From Panopea generosa (taxonomy: Eukaryota; Mollusca; Bivalvia; Adapedonta; Hiatellidae): a DNA stretch of 64,000 bases. The notes beneath the pieces are model-generated. The model saw only the letters and a list, made by a program, of their open reading frames with translations, ran no database searches and had not been told where the DNA came from. The stretch lies in contig CM055909.1 of assembly GCA_029582155.1 (NCBI GenBank), positions 19,360,798 to 19,424,797 of the forward strand, read 5' to 3'. How positions within the stretch are numbered: position 1 is the first letter of the stretch; each line of letters begins with the position of its first letter. The position numbers and the translations under genes were made by a program. Shown here piece after piece: positions 12,036 through 24,180 of this stretch.

Positions 12036-13733
12036 CTAATATCTCAGATGAAAAACTTTGAGATTGTTATTGTCACGCATTCCAATACAGAGTTTGTTGT
12101 CCTGGTCACTGTATGCTATGGAATAAGGCTGTGCCACCCCATCTGTGTTGTCCAATAGGATCTGCAGCTTCTCGCCGTCTGCTGTTATCTGATGAACATT
12201 GTGAGAGCGTCGTCCACACACATAGATGGTCCCATCACGGTCAACACAAACTCCTGTGACAGTCTTCAGGTCATCATCCTTGTATGTGGCCATAACTTCT
12301 CCCTCCAGGGTCAGACTTGTCAAAGAACATTTGCCGCAGTTGGAAACATACAGGGTTGTATGGTCAGGACTAATAGCTATATAACATGGATCACTGAATA
12401 GTCTCTCTCCACTGGCATCTGTAGATATCACTCTCAACACAGTACCGTCCATTTTCATGATTTCAACTTTGGGTGGGCAGCTGAATGTCACTGCGAGCTT
12501 GTCCATGTAACATACTATCCCCCTACATTCACCATTGACCTTCACCTCACGACCTTTAGACAGAGTTCCAGATACTGATACAAACTGAATCGCTTGTTTG
12601 CTATGAAGAGTTGCTGCAAGTTCCCTTGGGTTGGTCTCTGTAATGTCCCATGGCGATGATGACAACTTGAGCTGAGATGTTACCTTGTTTTGTTGTGTGT
12701 TAACAAGAATGACAGTGTCGCGTTCCTGGCCAATAAAGGCAAGCTGTCCATCAGACATAATTATTGAACCGGAAATCCATGATTTAGAGAAGTAAGACGT
12801 GCTCATTTTGATATCTTGCACAAATGTTGCTTGTAAGTATCTAGAAGTTTTCAATTGTCCAAACGCTTTTAGGTTTCTTAGTATGTTATTTATATGTTCA
12901 TCTGGCACAAACTTGTAATACTGTATCACGTTTCCCTTCACAATTTCTGCTAAGTCATCTTTCAATGCCTCCATATAATTCTGTGATTTCTTCATTGTGA
13001 TAAACAGTTCCGGATACTGTTTAGATTTTCTAAACATTTCTAGGTCAGAGTTCAGTGTCTGAATATCGTTTAAGGCTTTGTCACATTTACTGGAAACTGA
13101 ACTCCTCTTCTCAATATCAGCATCTTGTTTATGTTTGACTTCTTTTACAATTTTGTCTTCAAGTTCATCAAACATGGAGTTTATTTCTTTTCTCAGTGTT
13201 TTTATATTGTTCATTATTTCAGAGTGATATGCCATTGAGTTTGAAATATTGACCTCTATTTTTTTTTTATTATATACAAATTTCTTTTTGGTTTCGTTTA
13301 AGTTAGTGATCAAATCTTTAAATTCTGTACTCACTTCTGTATCCTTAGAAATTTTAGGTATATAGCTTAAATTATTGCAGCTTTTGTGTTCCGTGGTCAT
13401 ACAAGCAGTGCATCCAAGCTGATTGTGTGATTTACAGAAATATTCGATAAATTTGCCCTCATGCTCGGTGCACTTGTCTGTCATAAATGTAGGATTTTTC
13501 TGCTGTGGCATAGCATTTTTATCCAGTAGCACATGCTTTCTGGTTGGCAATGGTCGACAATGGCACTTGTAGCAAGTCACACATAAACAATGCTGACAAT
13601 CAACACAAAATCCGGCGGCGGGTAACTGATGGCCATCCTTGCTGCATGGGTCACACAAAAATTCAGCATCTTTCCAAGATGATTCAATAACAGATACACT
13701 CAGTCCATTTGCCTTCCTTCCTGACACTTCCAT
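12036..13733 (-). CDS. RING-less double-B-box TRIM-like protein with C-terminal beta-propeller-like region (565 aa)
   Basis: One uninterrupted frame encodes 565 residues. A B-box-1-like finger runs from about residue 27 to 67 (C27-x2-C30, C43-x2-C46, C51-x2-C54, then C/H residues up to H67). A B-box 2 follows at 88-119 (C88-x2-H91, C100-x2-H103, C108-x2-C111, H116, C119). Residues about 130-290 are charged and heptad-like, as in a TRIM coiled coil. From about 310 to the end are repeated strand-rich blocks (for example AISPDHTTLYVSNCG, GVCVDRDGTIYVCGRR, SIAYSDQDNKLCIG) typical of NHL/six-bladed propellers in this family. No RING finger precedes the B-boxes, so E3 ligase activity cannot be assumed; a scaffold or regulatory role is inferred. 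The start chosen is the first ATG, 26 codons before the first zinc ligand. The absence of introns fits either a retrocopy or the single-coding-exon form common in bivalve TRIM expansions. Confidence 0.9.
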   Translation of the reverse strand: MEVSGRKANGLSVSVIESSWKDAEFLCDPCSKDGHQLPAAGFCVDCQHCLCVTCYKCHCRPLPTRKHVLLDKNAMPQQKNPTFMTDKCTEHEGKFIEYFCKSHNQLGCTACMTTEHKSCNNLSYIPKISKDTEVSTEFKDLITNLNETKKKFVYNKKKIEVNISNSMAYHSEIMNNIKTLRKEINSMFDELEDKIVKEVKHKQDADIEKRSSVSSKCDKALNDIQTLNSDLEMFRKSKQYPELFITMKKSQNYMEALKDDLAEIVKGNVIQYYKFVPDEHINNILRNLKAFGQLKTSRYLQATFVQDIKMSTSYFSKSWISGSIIMSDGQLAFIGQERDTVILVNTQQNKVTSQLKLSSSPWDITETNPRELAATLHSKQAIQFVSVSGTLSKGREVKVNGECRGIVCYMDKLAVTFSCPPKVEIMKMDGTVLRVISTDASGERLFSDPCYIAISPDHTTLYVSNCGKCSLTSLTLEGEVMATYKDDDLKTVTGVCVDRDGTIYVCGRRSHNVHQITADGEKLQILLDNTDGVAQPYSIAYSDQDNKLCIGMRDNNNLKVFHLRY

Positions 13734-13739
13734 TTGCAG

Positions 13740-16700
13740 TTACTATGGTAATTAGTTCCAGTCACCAATCATCATTAATATGTTTATGTGATAATCCCAG
13801 TTATATAGCTACAACCCTATATATACATACATTAGAATATAATCACTGATTATCATTTACAATTGTATAAACACTAGCATGATAACAAAATGCACTTCAG
13901 TTGATTACATATCTTCACCTATTCTGTACCTGTGAGTACAAGATATGGCTCTTATTTATAAAACGAAAAGGAACAAAATTTATATAATATTGTGTTACAA
14001 CAAAGTCGACCAATTGTGTTGAATTATAACTGTATTATTAATATAATATGGTCCATCTATATCCAAGCCATAATTATATATGCATTAAAATATTGTACAC
14101 AGCACTGTACATTTACCAAATCATGGCAGTACACTTATTTAGTATATTGTTACATTGGTATTAAAATAAATAACATCTGGGATACCACCATTTTGAAGAA
14201 TTACTCTTGCAATCTTGCAAATTTGCATAGCTGTTGAATGCACATAAACTCAAAATCATCGTTTACATAAGGGACCCACTATGCCGTTTTTTTAATTCAC
14301 GGGTATCGTTCACTCAGTTATTTGAAATTGATTTTCATTAAGTAAACAAAAAAGTAAAAATGACATCATCAAATTAAAGCAACTAATAGTGCATTTATTA
14401 CTTAGTTTGCTTCTGGTATCTCTTTTTATTGAGATTTTCCACATTTTGTTTATCTGCATAAAAACTCGTTTTTAAAGTAAATTCTTCTACATGAGCAACT
14501 GATTTTAATGGGAAAAAACTGCTGCCCATACATATATCAATTATAAACATATTCAATTTCAAACATTCAAATTTATTTAAATTTAAATACCCGACAAGAG
14601 AATCCTCATTTTGTGATATCACCCCAGAATATTTTTGTTCCATGGGTACCGCATCATGTGTTCACAGGTTCCGAATTGTATGTACACTATAGTATTACAC
14701 GGTTGTAAAAAAGCGTGTACAAGTTTTTCTTGGATGTGAAAAAAGTGTGTACTGGCTCACACCCTGTGATAAGTCATCCTATTTCTACCATATTAGGGAT
14801 GTTTCTGTATTACCATGACAGCAAATATATTTGTTACAAAAAATTAAACAATAACTACCTGTATTTAACGATTCTTACCATAAGTAGAATGACATTATTT
14901 TACCCTAATTCTCTAATGAGGCTCAAACAAGCATTGAAAAAAAAGAAAGAAAATATAATGTTGCCTTTGAGAATTTAATTCAATAACGAAAATGGATTTT
15001 AGTATGTGTAGAACAATGTGTACAATTTTTCAATAGTGCCATTGATGGCATTGTTCTGATGTGTTGAAAAATTTCACCATCACCAGTCATTTGGCTCATT
15101 GATGCATACGTGACTTAGTGCAGTTAATTCTTTTATAGTTTTGTTTAAACCAAATGAATACATATTCTTGTAAAATATTGTCTTTGTCAATATATATATG
15201 CTCATATCATTCAATAAATTTTCTTAATTACATTGCACTACCATTACACTATGTTTTTAAAAGTGTTTATCAGTCTGATACAATTGTAATTCATACAACA
15301 CATATAAATGTGCATCATAGCAATCACTTCAAAATCTACACCTTGAAAGACATTTAAATTTCAAAACAAATATTAAATTTGAACCTGAACATCTATATGT
15401 ACAGTAATGTATCAAATTATGACTGCTTTCACATCATATAGTTGAAACTTTACAAAGACAACCATTGGGCAAGTAAAACTCATTCAAAATCCATTGCTTG
15501 ATTATTCTCCCGACCTATCTAGTATTTTGTGCAATAGAATAAACTTCAAACAGACAAGTATAAGTGTGGAAATAAGCCAGTGTGTGTTTGGTAACGTATC
15601 CATGTGACGTATGTATCATTTATATTCTAATCTCCCAACAGCCAATATATTATCATGTCTTCACGGAAAAACAAGGAACGATACTTCTATACTAATGTTT
15701 TATGTCAAACAAGACATAAAGCTGCATTTTGAAGTTCTTAAAAGATATATAAACAATAATGGCACCAAACTTAGCTTTATTTTAGTGGGTAACATATGTA
15801 TCATGGAATTGGACAGTTGTATTTATTAATCTACAAGGTATAAAGATGAACAATTAAGTAAACATGGTTGTGGTTGACAGATTGCCAAAGCAAATAACAA
15901 TCAAAATAATTACATTTTTCAGCATGTAAGTGCTAACTTTACAATGAAGACTTGTAAAGACGCAGTTTATCACCTGGAGACACTGTATCGTATGTATCCA
16001 TTTCCGTCAATAGACAAATCAATCAAGACAAACGATACATTTTGAACCCTTAACAGATGTATTAGTATCAAATGATACAAAATTTGTTAAAAAGGGAAGT
16101 CACTATTGTAGAAACCCCTGTTTGCACCCCATCAATGAATTTGGGTGTTCAGATAAGCGTATTTGGTTTATAAAGGCGACATATACAACATTATTGATAA
16201 CAAAATGCACTTAAACCAGCAAGTGATTCTATATCTTCACTTACTGTGTGTTAAAGAGGGTTGACCTATAGATCAGAATTGTTTGATAGTCATTGCCTTG
16301 TTGTAACCATTCTTTCTTCTTTGTATCCAAGCAGAAATCATGTATTTTTCCCCCAAAAAAGCATACAATTTCTCAAAATCTCAAAATGTTAGAAAATTAC
16401 TTCACTCAAAATTTAAAATTTTGTGTTTTTTCCCTATTCAGCTCCTATTTAGCCTTCCTCAAAACATTATTATCTTCATAATGTGATGGTGGCAATGCAA
16501 ACTTTACTTTGATATGTGAACATAAGTAGAATTGATTACAGGTGTCCCTTTACCGTTACAGAAAATGATCCAAACAAGGTTCAAATAGATGGAGAGACTT
16601 AATTTTGAACTTAATGTTAAGTGTGAAAATTTATCTCTTACACTTTCATACCTTCATGATTAAATCAATTCAGGGTTTATGGTTATACCAGCACAAAGAG

Positions 16701-16864
16701 ATCATATTGTGGCAACATGTAAGAACATTCCAGACACACTCTCCATTTCAAAAAAAGCAAATAGCTAGAAAGTAACATTATCCGAATATTTCTTCATTTA
16801 AAAAAAAGAATAGCCAGGTAACGAACTTGGAGATGAATATTAAATCATCAATAAAATGAAAATA
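13740..16864. other. Upstream flank of the TRIM-like gene; no gene seen
   Basis: Very AT-rich. ATAACAAAATGCACTT at about 13882 recurs at about 16196 with similar following bases, so a piece of the TRIM flank may be duplicated. The open frames present are short, low in complexity and without domains. No clear promoter motif can be defended. Confidence 0.4.
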
Positions 16865-17527
16865 GACTAGAAATGTGTCCATGGGACACAGATGCCCCCG
16901 CTTTGTAACTACATTGTAGATATCAATAAAGCCAAATATCAAGTTTCATCAAAATCGGTCTATCAATAAAGATTTTAGAGTTTAAAAACCGTCAGCTAAT
17001 CAGAGTCCAGATCGCCTTATTAATATGCGCCAATTTCATCCATTGTCAAACTTGACCTGGGTCTTGTTGATATAAAGCAAAATATAAATTTTCGTCAAAA
17101 TCAGTCCATAAATAAAGACTTTAGAGGTCGGAAACTATCAGCCAATCAGAGCCCAGAACACCTAATTGATATGCTGGGATCTTGACGGAAATCGAACTCG
17201 AGCTGTAGTTTATCATCATACATCATTCTACCAAATATGAATCAAATCCATCCAATCCTTTAAGAGATATCAAGCGGAAACAAATTTCTTGACATTTTGT
17301 CAATAACATTTAAGTCCAAAAAGGGCATAACTCCATCAAAAATCATCAGACCGAAACGAAATAGGAACTTGACCTGTATTACCTAAATGTGAAGTCACAC
17401 ACCAAATTTGGTTCAAATCTGTTCATTGAAACTAAAGATATAAGTTGGAAACCATTTTCGTACGTATGTACGGACAGCAGTGATACTATATGCCCCCCCC
17501 TCCCCCATTGAAAATGGCGGGGGCATA
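16865..17527. repeat. 660-bp repeat with palindromic 5' end and G-rich 3' end
   Basis: It opens with the palindrome GTGTCCATGGGACAC followed by AGATGCCCCCGC and closes with TGGCGGGGGCATAA, the inverse of its opening. Inside, the phrase AAAATC(G/A)GTC-ATAAATAAAGA is duplicated. Mobile origin is inferred from the matching ends. Confidence 0.55.
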
Positions 17528-17933
17528 AAATTACAACTTCATTGTTACTGTTATACAGCAAACCACATTATTTTAGGTATAGTCTCATTTCAGGTCTTAT
17601 ATAATTCACTACACGATTCAAATCAAAGAACCCTTTTTAAAATTTCAAAATCATCAATGCATTGTTTTTGTTATAATGTTGCATACTACTAGATTAGTGT
17701 TGATAGATTTAATTGGCAAAAATAATAATAATTTCCAAAAAGTGTGTGTTATATGCAGAATGAAAAAAAAAGTTTAAACTCCAACTGCCAAAAATTTTTA
17801 ATTTGAGGGAGATGCACTATATACATGTACACATAGATCTGTGTTAATTCACCATCAGCAAATAGCCAAGTGTAGCATTATAATTTGAAAAAAGTCTCCT
17901 TACAATTATTTACTACCCTGGCAGTAAAAGTTG

Positions 17934-17962
17934 GGGGGGGGGGGGGAGGGGGAGGGGGGGGG
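17934..17962. repeat. G-tract
   Basis: An almost pure run of G (about 25 of 29 bases) on the plus strand, with the potential to form a G-quadruplex. Confidence 0.8.
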
Positions 17963-18529
17963 TAACTTGCTCAATGTCGCTACACAAGAATAGAAGATAC
18001 ACATACTCTTTTGAACTATAAAAGTTCTTAAGCTATAGTAAAAACTTAAAAAATCTTCTTGTCAGAAACCACCGGACCAATTTTGATATAACTTCAAGTG
18101 TTCCTTGGGTGACCCTCTACCAAGTTTGTTCAAGCCATCTCGATTCATAAAAAAAATGACCGCTAGGGGGCGGGGAAAGTTTAATTAGTAAAATAAGTTT
18201 TTAATATTCCCCAAAACCATGTTTTTCAAACATTTTAGTCACACATGCCAATTTCTTAAACATGATATTTGAGTCTACAAATATATTACAAAATGCATCA
18301 AACATTATGAGAAATTCAGCTGTGTTGTAAAATTTTAAATGGACCTGTACATCTCTCTAATAAATCATTTGTATTTTTTATAATATTTTTTGCCTCATGG
18401 CTATTAACTCAGCAAGGGCACCGCAAACCATTTTCAAGATAAAAATGTGCATGTTAATGGAGTTCCATTTTAATATAATTATATCAATACATCAATCCAA
18501 ACTTTTTAGGTATCTTCATCAAAATAACA

Positions 18530-20240
18530 AAAGAACAAGAAATGTCACTGTTATGTGTCACATGCCCCACAAATAGTCTTTGAAAAATAACAATATATGA
18601 TATAATATGTAGCGATGTATCCATGAATATCAAGAGTAATGGACTAATGTTTTAGACTAGACATGCAATTTCATGTTTTTTTTTACATTAAAGCATGATC
18701 TTGACCTTTCTGTAACCTTGACCTTGACATCTGATGTAATGGTCTGGGTATTTCAACAGTTAAATGCAGGTGAAACATTATCATGACATGCTGATCACTT
18801 TTGTCAAGCTATTTTAAAATCCCTAAATGTAAGTTACAGATCAATTGTTGATCAATTGATAAATTGAACCTAGTGTTTTTTAAATCCACCCATGTATGAT
18901 AAATTAAAGGACAAACTTGAAATCTCAAACAGATTCAAAGTGTTGTCATACATACACAAAGTGTGACCATGTCTGTGTTTTACTTATGACACGACTTCAT
19001 GTCATCTTGATAAATTGAGCCAAGTTAAAGACAAAGTCACAGACCAGAAACACAATATCAAACAAATTGAAAGTGTGACCTTGACCTTTGAGGAAAGGTT
19101 CTGGGTCTTACATGCAACACTTAATTATATGTCATGTTTATCAACTGAGCCTAGTGTTTTCAAAATATATCCATAGATGACAAAGTCATAGATTGGACAA
19201 GAAATCTCACACAGACTGAAAGTGTTGTCAAACAAACTTAAAGTGTGACCTTGACCTTTGAGGTATGCATGTGGGTCTTACACTTGACACTTTGTAATGT
19301 CATGCTGATGAATTGAGCCAAGTGTTTTTGAAATTTATCCATAGGTGACAAAGTTTCAGACTGGACATGAAATCTCAATCAGACTGAAAGTGTCATCAAC
19401 CAAAGTTAAATTGTGACCTTGACCTTTGAAGTGGGGTTTTAGGTGTAACGCGAGACACATTGTCATGTTATGTTGGTCATTGGTAGCTAGTATTAACAAA
19501 ATCCATCAATGCATGACAAAGTTACAGTCCAGACACAAAATCTCAAACAGACTGAAAGTGTTGTCAAACAAACTCAAAGTGTGACCTTTACCTTTGAGGT
19601 ACGGGTGTGGGTCTTACATGCAACACGTCATCATGTTATGTTGATCATTTGTAGCAAGTTTCAACAAAATCCATCAATGCATGACAAAGTTACAAGCCAG
19701 AAACGAAATCTCAAACAAACTCAAAATGTTGTCAAACAAACTCATATTGTGACCTTGACCTTTGAGATACGGGTGTGGGTCTTACTCGCGACATTTCGTC
19801 ATGTTATGTTGATCATTTGTAGCAAATATCAACAAAATCCACTTATGCATGACAAAGTTACAGGCCGAAAACGAAATCTCACACAAACTCAAAGTGTTGT
19901 CAAACAAACTCAAATTGTGACCTTGACCTTTGAGGTACAGGTGTGGGTCTTACTCGTGACACATTGTCATGTTATGTTGATCATTTGTAAGTATCAATAC
20001 GTCTGCCATTTCAATGTTAAAATAGACTTCAAAGGAAAGGAGCCCTATAAGCATTATGCTTTCGTTCCAATCTTAATATGTTTTGTGGTTGTATATGTAT
20101 ACATGCAAACGTTGTAAATATCATGAATAAAAATAAGTTTAAACTAAGTATCAACAAAATCCATCTATGCATGACAAAGTTACAGGCCGGAAACGAAATA
20201 CCAGACAGACATACAGACGGACGCTGCAATTACTATAAAA
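18530..20240. repeat. Dispersed array A3 of the TGACCTTGACCTTTGA repeat
   Basis: Opening ACAAGAAATGTCACTGTTATG then GTGTCACATGCCCC, at least seven internal units, ending AGACAGACATACAGACGGACG near 20222. A 202-codon plus frame (19509-20117) is repeat translation. A unique insertion of about 130 bp (19990-20145) interrupts the last unit. Confidence 0.85.
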
Positions 20241-20289
20241 AGATTATTTTTACTTTACCATTAGAAAAATTGTATAAGTTTATTGCGGA

Positions 20290-21245
20290 AACAATCAATT
20301 TTAGTATTTTTGACTAATTAAAGGGCTATAACTCTGAAGATAGTGGTCATAATTGGCTCGTTATCAAACTTGGTTCAGATTTTATAGAGATACACACTTT
20401 GTGTAAGTTGGCTTCAGTTCAGATAAAGAATACTCTAGTTATTATGCGGGAACAATAAATTTTAGCATTTTTGACTTATTTAAGGGCCATAAATCCAAAG
20501 ATAATGGTCTGAATTGGCTGGTTATTAAACTTGGCCTAGATTTCATAGAGATTCACACTTTGTGTAAGTTTGCTCCAGTTCTGATAAAGAATACTCTAGT
20601 TATTGAGTGGAAACGGGCAATTTTAGTTTTTTTTAATAATTAAAGGGCCATTACTCTGAAGATAATGGTCATAATTGGCTGGTTATCCAACATGGTTCAG
20701 ATTTTATAGGGATACTCACTTTGTGTAAGTTGGCTTTAGTTCAGATAAAGAATACTCTAGTTATTATGCGGAAACAATAAATTTTAGCATTTTTGACTCA
20801 TTAAAGGGCCATAACTCTAAAGATAATGGTCTAAATTGGCTGGTTATTGAACTTGGCCTAGATTTATAGAGATTCACACTTTGTGTAAGTTTGCTTTAGT
20901 TCTGATAAAGAATACTCTAGTTACTGAGTGGAAACATGCAGTTTTAGTATTTTGACTAATGATAGGGCCATTACTCTGAAGACAATGGTCCGTATTGGCT
21001 GGTTATCGAACTTGGCCTAGATTTTATAGAGATGCACACTTTGTGTAAGTTTGCTTCAGTTCTGATAAAGAATAATCTAGATATTGAGTGGAAACGGTAA
21101 ATTTTAGCTTTTTTTTACTCATTAAAGGGCCATGTAGTCTGAATTGGCTGGTTATTGAACTTGGCCTAGAATTTATAGAGGTTCACACGTTGTGTAAGTT
21201 TGGTTCAGTTCTGATGAAAAATACTCTAATTACTGAACAGAAACG
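20290..21245. repeat. About 160-bp tandem repeat, six copies
   Basis: Units start near 20298, 20458, 20623, 20782, 20942 and 21102. They share TTTTAGCATTTTTGACTCAT, AAAGGGCCATAACTC, GAATTGGCTGGTTATTGAAC, TTGGCCTAGATTT, CACTTTGTGTAAGTTTGCTT and GATAAAGAATACTCTAGTTA. Confidence 0.85.
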
Positions 21246-21299
21246 AAAACTTGACGCCGCCCAGTCGCCCGCCCATCCGCCCGACGACTTCGCCAATCT

Positions 21300-22055
21300 A
21301 ATAACCAGGTTTTCAACTTTGAAAAACCTGGTTAAAAATCTTCTTGTCAGAAACTACTTGCTCAATTTTAAAATAATTTCACAGAAATGTTCCTTGGAGG
21401 ATCCTTCATTAAGTTTGTTCAAACCATACTGATTTGTCAAAAAACATGGTGGCCAGAGGATGGGGTTAGTTTACTATATATAAGCTATAGTAAAATCTAA
21501 AAAATCTTCTTGTCAGAAAGCACTGGATCGATTTTAAAACAATTTCGCAGAAATGTTCCTTGCGTGACCCTTTACCAAGTTTGTTTGAGCCGTTGTGTTT
21601 GTTAAAAAACATGACCGCCACAGTGAGGTTTTAGTTTACTGTATAGGCAGCTATAGTAAAAACTTCAAAAGCCTTCTTGTCAGTATTTACTGTCCTGATT
21701 TCAATATAATTTCAATGACATTTACCATGGGTGAACATCTACCAAGTTTGTTTCAGCCATTGCGATTTGTCGAAAAATATAGTCGCTTGGAGAAGAGGCT
21801 GGTTTTCTTTACATGGATATATAGTGAAAACTTTCTTTCGATATCTGATATCCAGATATCCGCACAAGGATACTACTGTTATCGCACAACTCTTTTAAGC
21901 ATCTGTTACATCTTCAAAACAAATCAAAATTCTAACTACTCGTCCATCTCGTTTTTCTGGAATTTTTAGTGTATATATATTATATAATCTACTTAAGATG
22001 GGTGACCCAAGGTCACTCAGGTGAGCGATAAAGGGCCATTTTGGCCCTCTTGTTT
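21300..22055. repeat. Dispersed repeat block with palindromic ends
   Basis: It starts with the palindrome AACCAGGTTTTCAACTTTGA/AAAACCTGGTT (21304-21335) and ends with the hairpin AAGGGCCATTTTGGCCCTCTT (22030-22051) after CTCAGGTGAGCGAT. In between are three units with AAAATCTTCTTGTCAGAAA about every 165 bases. A lone relative of that unit lies at 18045-18180. Confidence 0.6.
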
Positions 22056-22537
22056 ACTATTAACATGATTAAGCAAATGATAAATTATCAGATTTCAAAC
22101 AAACTGATTACATATCATCTGTGTAAAAATGTATGCACTTAATTTTAAGACAAAATTATGATAATAGTTTGACAGGTGCTTATTATCCCATACAGAATGA
22201 CGGCAAGGCTTTGTGTGCTTTCTTCTGTTGTACACTTATATGTAAGTATGCACTTATTTACCAGATTCTACAGTATTATGTGTCAATTTCATACTACATC
22301 ATATTATCCCCATATACAGCTAGATTAGTGTGTAAACTAGTGGACTGCATGGTTCAGAAATAGAGCAACATACCCTGGTTCATAATCTTGCAGTCCATCT
22401 CCTGCCATGTCTATGCTCCAGGAGTACGAAACTTCATTTGAAAATGTTAATTGTTTACAGACTCGCAACAGACGACTACGGACAAAAGGCAAAGTATCAG
22501 ATGACCTAAATTTTTTTATTAAAACCAAAGCTAAGCA

Positions 22538-22865
22538 AAAAACTTTTACCTAAGGTTTAAGAGTCCAAAATATGAAAATTTAGGTAATTTAGCCATATAC
22601 ATTGTTTATATAAACTAACATGAATGTGTTTATGAAGTTAAGTGACCATAACACGAGTAGTTTGTTCAGAAACAGGAATAAAGCTGAGCTAAACATAAAA
22701 CTTTAACCTGAGGTTTTAGAGTCGAAAATATGAAAATTTAGGTAATTTAGCCATATACATTGTTTCTATTAACTAATATGAATGAGTTTATGAAGTTAAG
22801 TGACCATGACATGAGTAGTTTGTTCAGAAACAGGAATAAAGCTGAGCTAAACATAAAACTTTAAA
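22538..22865. repeat. Two-copy direct repeat of about 160 bp
   Basis: The copies at 22538-22697 and 22698-22865 share ATGAAAATTTAGGTAATTTA, GCCATATACATTGTTT, TTTATGAAGTTAAGTGACCA and GAGTAGTTTGTTCAGAAACA almost exactly. Confidence 0.85.
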
Positions 22866-23203
22866 TGGCAGACGATAACACCGGATAAGGGTCATGACAA
22901 TACATGTAGCTCTTCATTTCTATAAAACCACATCAAGTCACTGCCATTTAATTATTTACTCATTGCAAATGATAGTGGAGATAATCATTTCTATCTTGGA
23001 TCAAGATTTAATTTTTTCAATGCTTTTTCCTAATAATGTATAACTACTTAGCTATTTATATTAATGTTTATTATCTTATTTTTCATAAATGTTCATGGTG
23101 TCAAACAATGTGACTATTTTGACAACAATGTCAATGACCTATGATTTATACATTTAAAGATATGTTTTCAAAACTATTAATGACTTACACATGTATGAAT
23201 TCC

Positions 23204-23742
23204 TCAGTGACTGAGTGTTGTAAGACTGAGTGGTGTAAGACTGAGTGGTGTAAGACTGAGTGTTGTAAGACTGAGTGGTGGTGTAAGACTGAGTGTTGGT
23301 GTAAGACTGAGTGGTGTAAGACTGAGTGTTGTAAGACTGAGTGGTGTCAGACTGAATGGTGTAAGACTGAGTGTTGTAAGACTGAGTGGTGGTGTAAGAC
23401 TGAGTGTTGTAAGACTGAGTGTTGTAAGACTGAGTGTTGTAAGACTGAGTAATGGTGTAAGACTGAGTGGTGTAAGACTGAGTGGTGTAAGATTGAGTGT
23501 TGTAAGACTGAGTGGTGTAAGACTGAGTGTTGTAAGACTGAGTGTTGTAAGACTGAGTAATGGTGAAAGACTGAGTGTTGTAAGACTGAGTGGTGGTGTA
23601 AGACTGAGTGTTGTAAGACTGAGTGGTGTTAGACTGAGTGGTGTTAGACTGAGTGTTGTAAGACTGAGTGGTGTAAGACTGAGTGGTGTAAGACTGAGTG
23701 GTGGTGTAAGACTGAGATGTGTAAGACTGAGTGTTGTAAGAC
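23204..23742. repeat. 15-bp minisatellite (GTAAGACTGAGTGGT)n
   Basis: About 35 units of GTAAGACTGAGTGGT or GTGTT variants, some lengthened by a GGT triplet. Because the unit is 15 bases and stop-free, it yields spurious frames such as CKTEWCKTE and VRLSGVRLS. No other coding signal is present. Confidence 0.95.
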
Positions 23743-23943
23743 GCCGTTTTTTAATGACAGTTTACCTTTTATCACAGACAACGTGTGTTTCAGCCCAGCT
23801 CTCTCCAAAATAATATAAGTCATTTTCTTGCGGATGACTGATGGTCCTAGTCAGACTGATTCTAAGGTTTTCCAAAGAACAGGATATGCCATATAACCCG
23901 TTATGTGTTAAAAATGGTGTTGAAACCATTCTTTTGACAAGAC

Positions 23944-24180
23944 TTAACCCTTTACTCCATAGATCCGTGCTTTCCCATACCAATCACAGAAGGCCTTTGA
24001 AAACAGTGCAGGAATAGTTCAGATTGCTTGTAACGAACAATCTGAACACTTCCTGCACTGTTCCACTCTGTTAGTTAATATAAACATAATTACCCAATAA
24101 TTCAAAAACCTTCTATATTAGGTGTCCAAAGGCGTCTATATTAGAGGTGTCCAAAGGCATATAATGTAGAAAAGGGTTAA
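23944..24180. mobile_element. piggyBac-like MITE, copy 1 (TTAA-flanked, 237 bp)
   Basis: TTAA at 23944-23947 and 24177-24180 flank a unit that starts CCCTTTACTCCAT and ends AAAAGGG. A central hairpin pairs AACAGTGCAGGAA...GTTCAGATTG with CAATCTGAAC...TTCCTGCACTGTT. Near the right end are two copies of the 25-bp unit GTGTCCAAAGGCGTCTATAT. TTAA duplications and CCCT/AGGG termini are the mark of the piggyBac group; family placement is inferred, as there is no transposase. Confidence 0.7.

Noticed and set aside
14398-14643. 81-codon minus frame
   Set aside because: No domain, no splice support, AT-rich flank; probably chance.
19509-20117. 202-codon plus frame
   Set aside because: It follows the dispersed TGACCTTGACCTTTGA repeat unit by unit (HDKVT...KQTQ...VWVLLAT) and ends when the repeat is interrupted.
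23141-23813. Frames CKTEWCKTE and VRLSGVRLS suggesting a cysteine-rich repeat protein
   Set aside because: Pure 15-bp minisatellite with no unique sequence, signal or domain.
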